Assembly: GCF_030817195.1 (NCBI RefSeq)
Contig: NZ_JAUSYZ010000001.1
Location: 1,116,001-1,180,000 of the forward strand
DNA from: Arthrobacter globiformis
GTDB lineage: Bacteria; Actinomycetota; Actinomycetes; Actinomycetales; Micrococcaceae
Direction: 5' to 3'
Length of the DNA: 64,000 bases
Position numbers and translations under genes: made by a program. Of this stretch, positions 60,150-64,000 are shown piece after piece. The notes under the pieces were generated by a model. It saw only the letters and a list, made by a program, of their open reading frames with translations. It ran no database searches and was not told where the DNA came from. Position 1 is the first letter of the stretch. Each line of letters starts with the position of its first letter.

Positions 60150-60636
60150 TTTATTGGCGTAGCCAGATCAGGCATGCGTAAAGGGCGACGCGGCCCGGTA
60201 GGTGAGCGGGAACTTGTCGTACCAAGTGGCGATGCCGCGCCATTGCTTGAAGAGGTTGAAGGACTGCTCGACGGCGGCCCGCCCCTTGTAGGCCCCGGCG
60301 TCGAAGTTCACCGGGCGACCGCCGCGGGAGCCCCGACGTTTGCGGTTGGCGATCTGGTCCCTGGGTTCGGGGATCACGGCCCTGATCTTCCGGGCCGGCA
60401 GCCGTTCCCGGTTGGCCTTCGAGGAGTAGGCCTTGTCCCCGAGCACCGCATCGGGCCGGGTCCTGGCCCGGCCGCCGCCGGCGCGGGGGACGCGGACCGC
60501 CTCGATGACGTGCGCGAACATCCGTGAGTCCAAGCCCTGGCCGGGCTCGATGAGGAATGCCAGCGGCCAGCCCTTCCCGTCGTAGGCGTGGTGGATCTTC
60601 GTAATCAGCCCGCTGAGGGAGCGGTCGACAGCAGGG
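60150..60636 (-). pseudogene. IS5-family transposase, C-terminal part
   Basis: About 160 residues of DDE transposase without the N-terminal half. The frame begins inside VDRSLSGLITKIHHAYDG and includes DAVLGDKAYSSKANRERLP, DQIANRKRRGSRGGRP and AVEQSFNLFKQWRGIATWYD. The 5' end breaks near 60636. It forms the left end of the composite element. An enzyme in trans would be needed for movement. Confidence 0.82.
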
Positions 60637-60729
60637 CACTTGAACGACTCAGGACTCGAACGCCAGGACTGTCTTCACAATCCCTGAGGATCGCCCGGGT
60701 GGTGGAGAATCAGTCCAGGAAACGCTGCG

Positions 60730-61722
60730 ATGAAAGGGCCATGGGGGATGGGCGAAGGAAGACGCTTCAAAGTCGGCGATCTGGTCGAGGCCAAGCACTG
60801 GGATAGGGGCGACGTCATCACAGATGGAGTGATCGCCGAGGTTTTTGAGCCCAAAGACGACGATCACTTCAGCAAGCGTTACGCCTACCACGTGGTGCAC
60901 GCCTGCAACCACCCGCTGCGGAGGGGGGATTTCTTCACTGAACACGAGGTCAAGCCACGCTCTGCGGACGATGCCTGGCGTGCGGGGCATTTCTTCCTTC
61001 GCGACTGGGTGGTTGCCGACGACGGAATAACGTCCTTCAAGGGAGTCGTCGAGAAGTTCGTGGCGGATGGCGACCGGCCCTACAAAGTGCAGGACTTTAA
61101 ATCGGAGCAGTCCGGTTTCTTTGGCGACGCACACCTCACACTTGAACACCGGAACCGGGACCCCTACAACGCACCGGAGCGGTTCCAGCTTGGTGACTGG
61201 GTGGTTGCTGACGACGGGGAGGTTCGCTTCGTGGATGCCGTGATTGGGCGAACGCCCCCCGATGGCAGCGGTCGTCTCAACCGGACATGGCACTACGTGT
61301 ATGCGGCCGATGGGTCCGGGGATGTACGCGTGTACAGCGAAGAGCATCTCAGGCCCAGGAGCACCCCCGTGTTCCCGGATCTCCGAGACCCCGAAGGACG
61401 GGACCCGGACTGGAAGTGGGCCTACTTCGCCCCTAAACGAGCCCGCATCGAAGCTCTCCAGGAAAGCCGCCGGCAGTCGGCAGAAGCAAAGGTAGAGGTA
61501 CTGCCTAAAGAGTCCAGCCTTTTCAAGCACCTCTACGGTGAACCGCCAAAGCGTCCGATCGTCAGCGGGTTCAGGGGCGTGCTGATGTGGATTGCGGCCG
61601 TACCGGTGGCATCCCTCGCTGCCGAATCCCTGGCCCCCGGAGCAGGCCAAACAGTATCGCTGATCCTCGTCGTGAGCTCCGCTGTGGTCGTGCCATGGAT
61701 CGCCCGTCGGATACCTGACTAG
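60730..61722 (+). CDS. repeat-containing membrane-anchored protein of unknown function (cargo)
   Basis: 330 residues, not recognised. Three related blocks of about 60-70 residues can be seen: FKVGDLVEAKHWDRGDVITDG (about 12), HFFLRDWVVADDGITSFKG (about 87) and FQLGDWVVADDGEVRFVDA (about 151). Each is followed by an aromatic YHVVH, YKVQDF or WHYVYAADG strand and an acidic HEVKPR or EHLRPRS strand. This suggests tandem small beta-barrel (SH3/KOW-like) domains. A charged helix (RIEALQESRRQSAEAKVEV) and two hydrophobic segments (about 282-300 and 306-324) follow, so it is membrane-anchored with the repeats on one side. ATG 60730 has AGGAAA 8 bases upstream. It lies inside the composite element as its only cargo. 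Confidence 0.7.
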   Translation: MKGPWGMGEGRRFKVGDLVEAKHWDRGDVITDGVIAEVFEPKDDDHFSKRYAYHVVHACNHPLRRGDFFTEHEVKPRSADDAWRAGHFFLRDWVVADDGITSFKGVVEKFVADGDRPYKVQDFKSEQSGFFGDAHLTLEHRNRDPYNAPERFQLGDWVVADDGEVRFVDAVIGRTPPDGSGRLNRTWHYVYAADGSGDVRVYSEEHLRPRSTPVFPDLRDPEGRDPDWKWAYFAPKRARIEALQESRRQSAEAKVEVLPKESSLFKHLYGEPPKRPIVSGFRGVLMWIAAVPVASLAAESLAPGAGQTVSLILVVSSAVVVPWIARRIPD

Positions 61723-61848
61723 ACCACCGGAGCAGCACCAGAGAGTACCGGCACCCTCTCAACACCGCCGGCAAAAACGAGCCGCAGCACCGGCGCGGTG
61801 AAACACCCAGGGGCGTTGGTGATGCCCCGCGTGGGGGCGTGACATGAA

Positions 61849-61907
61849 GAAGACCTCCGGATGGGGTGGTGCTTACGACAGTCATCACGTCTGGCCCGGA
61901 GGTCTTC
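61849..61907. repeat. 12-bp inverted repeat, long-loop hairpin
   Basis: GAAGACCTCCGG (61849-61860) and CCGGAGGTCTTC (61896-61907) are perfect complements with a 35-base spacer. It lies at the junction between the cargo gene side and the right transposase remnant, so it may be the end of another insertion sequence or a terminator. Confidence 0.55.
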
Positions 61908-62079
61908 AATGCCTCCTGCCAACGCCGTCCTGACCTCGAAGGGCCGGTTCCGGCTGGCCCGCTGCATCGTCGAGGACCGGTGGCTGCTGGCCCGGGCCGC
62001 CGAGCAGTCCTTCAACCTCTCGCTCACCTACCGGGCCGGCGTCGACCTTTACGCATGCCTGATGTGGCTCCGCCAATAA
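61908..62079 (+). pseudogene. IS5-family transposase, extreme C-terminus (right copy)
   Basis: A decayed fragment, inverted relative to the copy at 60150-60636. Recognisable parts are AAEQSFNLSLTYRAGVDLYA and the final CLMWLRQ before the stop at 62079. Upstream of this the reading frame is scrambled. It supplies the right end of the composite element. Confidence 0.75.
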
Positions 62080-62090
62080 AGAGACACGCC

Positions 62091-62485
62091 CTAGCTCGAA
62101 TGGGCAAATCTCGTCAATGTTTCCCACAGAGCCTAATCCCCCTCAGACGAGATAAAGGACTGATATGGGGGCCGTGCTGTCGCGGCTTGCCAACGCCCGT
62201 CCTCAGACGCTTGGTAAGGACCTCGCAGCCCAACGCGTTAACCCGCGTCCGCACGGATCGTCCCTGTTGTGCACCGGCCGGGTCAGGCCCGTGCAGTCCG
62301 CTGCTGATCAAACCGAAGACGGCCCAGGCCGCCATCCAGCGCGCTGTCCATTGAGTTCAAAACGTAAGACGTTGCCGAGGAGTGTGTGCGATTGGGGATG
62401 CATACGGTGACAGAAGGCAAGGTCCTCGGGGGGCAAGTTTCAGGATGTGAAGATGAAGCACACGCCGTGCACCCCGATCAGCTTG
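62091..62485. other. gene-free stretch after the composite element
   Basis: 395 bases in which I see no supported gene, hairpin with T-run or repeat other than the element end. Confidence 0.5.
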
Positions 62486-64000
62486 TCACTCCCAGCCATC
62501 GTTGTGAGACCACATGCACCGGGGAGAGAATGCCTTGGCTCCGCACACATAGTCAACATGAGAACTTCGAAAGCCGGAAACCACCGCAAGCCGCGACCCA
62601 AGGGCTGGCGGAAAACCGCAAGCTGCGCACTTCGCGCCCGAATGTGGGCCCAATTCAAACCTTCCCGCTGCACCGGGACCGGTCGTCCTCTTAGACGACG
62701 AAGAACCGTAGATACAGGGAGGCCGGCAGATGGACGCTGACCGTGCCATGACCTGACCAAGATGCAGCAAGAGGCCAGCGGTTCGGAACTGTCTGGCCAG
62801 CCCTCGATCCTGAAGGAAGGCCCGACCTCGGGTTCTTTGAGGGCCCACGTACCACTCCAGCTCCGGATGCAGAAAGACTAGTCGATCTTCCAGAGACTTG
62901 GGCGGCAGGAAATCAAGGTCGCCGTCGACAGCGTCGTCGTCGTCTGTGCCGGTGCTCTTCGGGGAAAAGAAAACAGCACGAATGCCGTGACGTCGTGGGC
63001 CCTCGTTGCCTTTCGGCCGGTGATCGCATGACACTACCGCCCCGTCTGCCGAGAGGAGCAGGTTCCGTCCGGATAGCGGGTCGCCGGAAGCGAACAGATC
63101 TGGAAGGTCATCGTAGAACAGGCGCCATTTGGTCATTGTGGTTGCATTGGAGCCGAGGTCTGCTGCCAAACGTTCAACCCACTCGGCCAAAACTTCCGGC
63201 GCAGGTTCGAGACTAGAACCTAGATGCTTTCCGGTTTCAGCGAGCCGCCCCAACCTTGTCTCGCTGACACGTGACGGATCGACGAGGTGGGCAGCGGTTA
63301 CTCCGGCAACTGATTCAGCTGTGATGACATTGCCTGAATCAGTTGGCCACCGATGAACGCTCGACAGCGCGGCCCAACCCGAGCCAACGCAGGGAACGCG
63401 AATAACGTCTGCTAACGGCCTGTCGTTCAGACGTTTAGAGGCCTCATCAACAAAGCTGAGTGAGTTGACCGCCCAAGTGGTCAGATCGACGACAGAGTTT
63501 GCGTCCAGATCCGCGGCTATCAGTTGTTCGGCGGAGCGGATGCAGAGCTCTGCAGCGAACTCGAGGAGGAGTTTATTTACAGGTTGCTCCGGGTCCAGGC
63601 CGAGCCGGGCAAAGTCAGTAACAAAAGGGGCGTTAATGTGGCCTGAAAACGGGGCAGCAGTGTTGTCGCCCATTGGGAGGTATGTGAAAGCATGCGGCGC
63701 GCTCACCTCCCATCCGTCACCCACCGCGACGCTCACCTCAGCACTGGCATCCCACTCAAGCCACCTCGCGTCCAGCGCGCCCTCGTCGACCGACTCCTGC
63801 AGGGCAGCCAAGAGTCGTTCCTGTGGAACCATGAGACTGAACACATGAAAGCGGATGGAATCGTTGAGGATCACTCGCTTGCCGAAGAATTCCGCTGGAA
63901 TTTCGTTTCGGACGAGCACCTCACAATCCGATTGGTTGCTCGACTGGATAGTCATGGAACTGAGGCGGTCAAGGAACAACATGATGGGAGCAGGCGAGTT
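62486..64000 (-). CDS. sacsin/HSP90-like ATPase-domain protein, partial (5' end beyond window)
   Basis: The open frame runs through the right window edge without a stop, giving at least 505 codons; ATG 63982 is probably internal. The block YLPMGDNTAAPFSGHINAPF and FARLGLDPEQPVNKLLLEFA match sacsin-like proteins with an N-terminal HSP90/histidine-kinase-type ATPase domain, which would lie off the window. Such proteins are common in bacterial defence islands. The middle is helical; the end after LLLHLGQVMARS changes to Cys-, Arg- and Ser-rich, unlike a folded continuation, so the 3' end may be truncated by a frameshift or recombination. The family assignment is moderately sure. Confidence 0.6.
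   Translation of the reverse strand, partial: NSPAPIMLFLDRLSSMTIQSSNQSDCEVLVRNEIPAEFFGKRVILNDSIRFHVFSLMVPQERLLAALQESVDEGALDARWLEWDASAEVSVAVGDGWEVSAPHAFTYLPMGDNTAAPFSGHINAPFVTDFARLGLDPEQPVNKLLLEFAAELCIRSAEQLIAADLDANSVVDLTTWAVNSLSFVDEASKRLNDRPLADVIRVPCVGSGWAALSSVHRWPTDSGNVITAESVAGVTAAHLVDPSRVSETRLGRLAETGKHLGSSLEPAPEVLAEWVERLAADLGSNATTMTKWRLFYDDLPDLFASGDPLSGRNLLLSADGAVVSCDHRPKGNEGPRRHGIRAVFFSPKSTGTDDDDAVDGDLDFLPPKSLEDRLVFLHPELEWYVGPQRTRGRAFLQDRGLARQFRTAGLLLHLGQVMARSASICRPPCIYGSSSSKRTTGPGAAGRFELGPHSGAKCAACGFPPALGSRLAVVSGFRSSHVDYVCGAKAFSPRCMWSHNDGWE

Larger units (their letters stand above)
60140..62090. mobile_element. composite element: cargo gene between inverted IS5-type ends
   Basis: About 72 bases at the left end (60139-60210) and the right end (62020-62091) are near-identical inverted repeats. 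Both end in GGCGTGTCTCTTTATTGG pointing outward, and both encode the C-terminus of an IS5-family transposase (ACLIWLRQ and ACLMWLRQ). CTAG flanks both sides (60136-60139 and 62091-62094), compatible with a 4-bp target duplication of the IS5 group, although CTAG is itself a palindrome. Between the ends lies a 330-residue gene of unknown function. Confidence 0.65.

Overview
The window is chromosomal DNA of a high-G+C actinobacterium, most likely Arthrobacter or a close relative such as Pseudarthrobacter. The evidence is the actinobacterial 16S and 23S rRNA, frequent GTG and TTG starts, the GlgE-type glucan pathway, and a trehalose and glucan gene set typical of Micrococcaceae. The genus is inferred from the look of the 16S and was not checked by alignment. 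REGION 1 (1-9.4 kb) is a glucan and trehalose cluster. A glycogen phosphorylase (glgP, cut by the left edge) is divergent from glgE, treS and one long reading frame joining maltokinase to branching enzyme (mak-glgB). Together these can turn trehalose into maltose, maltose 1-phosphate and branched alpha-glucan, and release glucose 1-phosphate. REGION 2 (9.5-15.4 kb) is a complete 16S-23S-5S rRNA operon with promoter, processing stems and terminator, and no spacer tRNA. REGION 3 (15.4-27.9 kb) is core metabolism: a LysE exporter flanked by two 32-bp repeat arrays, an SRPBCC protein, a LacI regulator with a GH13 alpha-glucosidase and likely operators, a GlcD-type FAD oxidase, a DUF4032 protein, an MsiK/UgpC-type sugar ABC ATPase, otsA-otsB, a membrane-anchored DsbA-like protein and tRNA-Thr(TGT). 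REGION 4 (27.9-64 kb) is an accessory and defence island beginning directly after the tRNA-Thr. It opens with an excisionase-like gene and a tyrosine integrase. Two tRNA-Met-like 3' halves follow, on either side of a small SHOCT membrane protein. Next come two tandem dynamin-like GTPases, the first split by an apparent one-base frameshift, and then a complete type 2 BREX (phage growth limitation, Pgl) operon: pglW, pglX, pglY, pglZ, brxD, brxHI. Beyond BREX lie a convergent replication-relaxation-like gene, about 2.6 kb of decayed DNA with an A+T-rich palindromic island, a small helicase-associated-domain-like gene, a beta-class DNA methyltransferase whose 3' end runs into an IS5-type transposase remnant, an apparent composite mobile element (60140-62090) carrying an unknown 330-residue gene between inverted transposase ends, and a sacsin-like protein cut by the right edge. 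The most interesting combination is the dynamin-like GTPase pair directly upstream of the BREX operon. It may be an undescribed accessory module or a separate anti-phage system. The composite element with its unknown cargo is the second most interesting feature.
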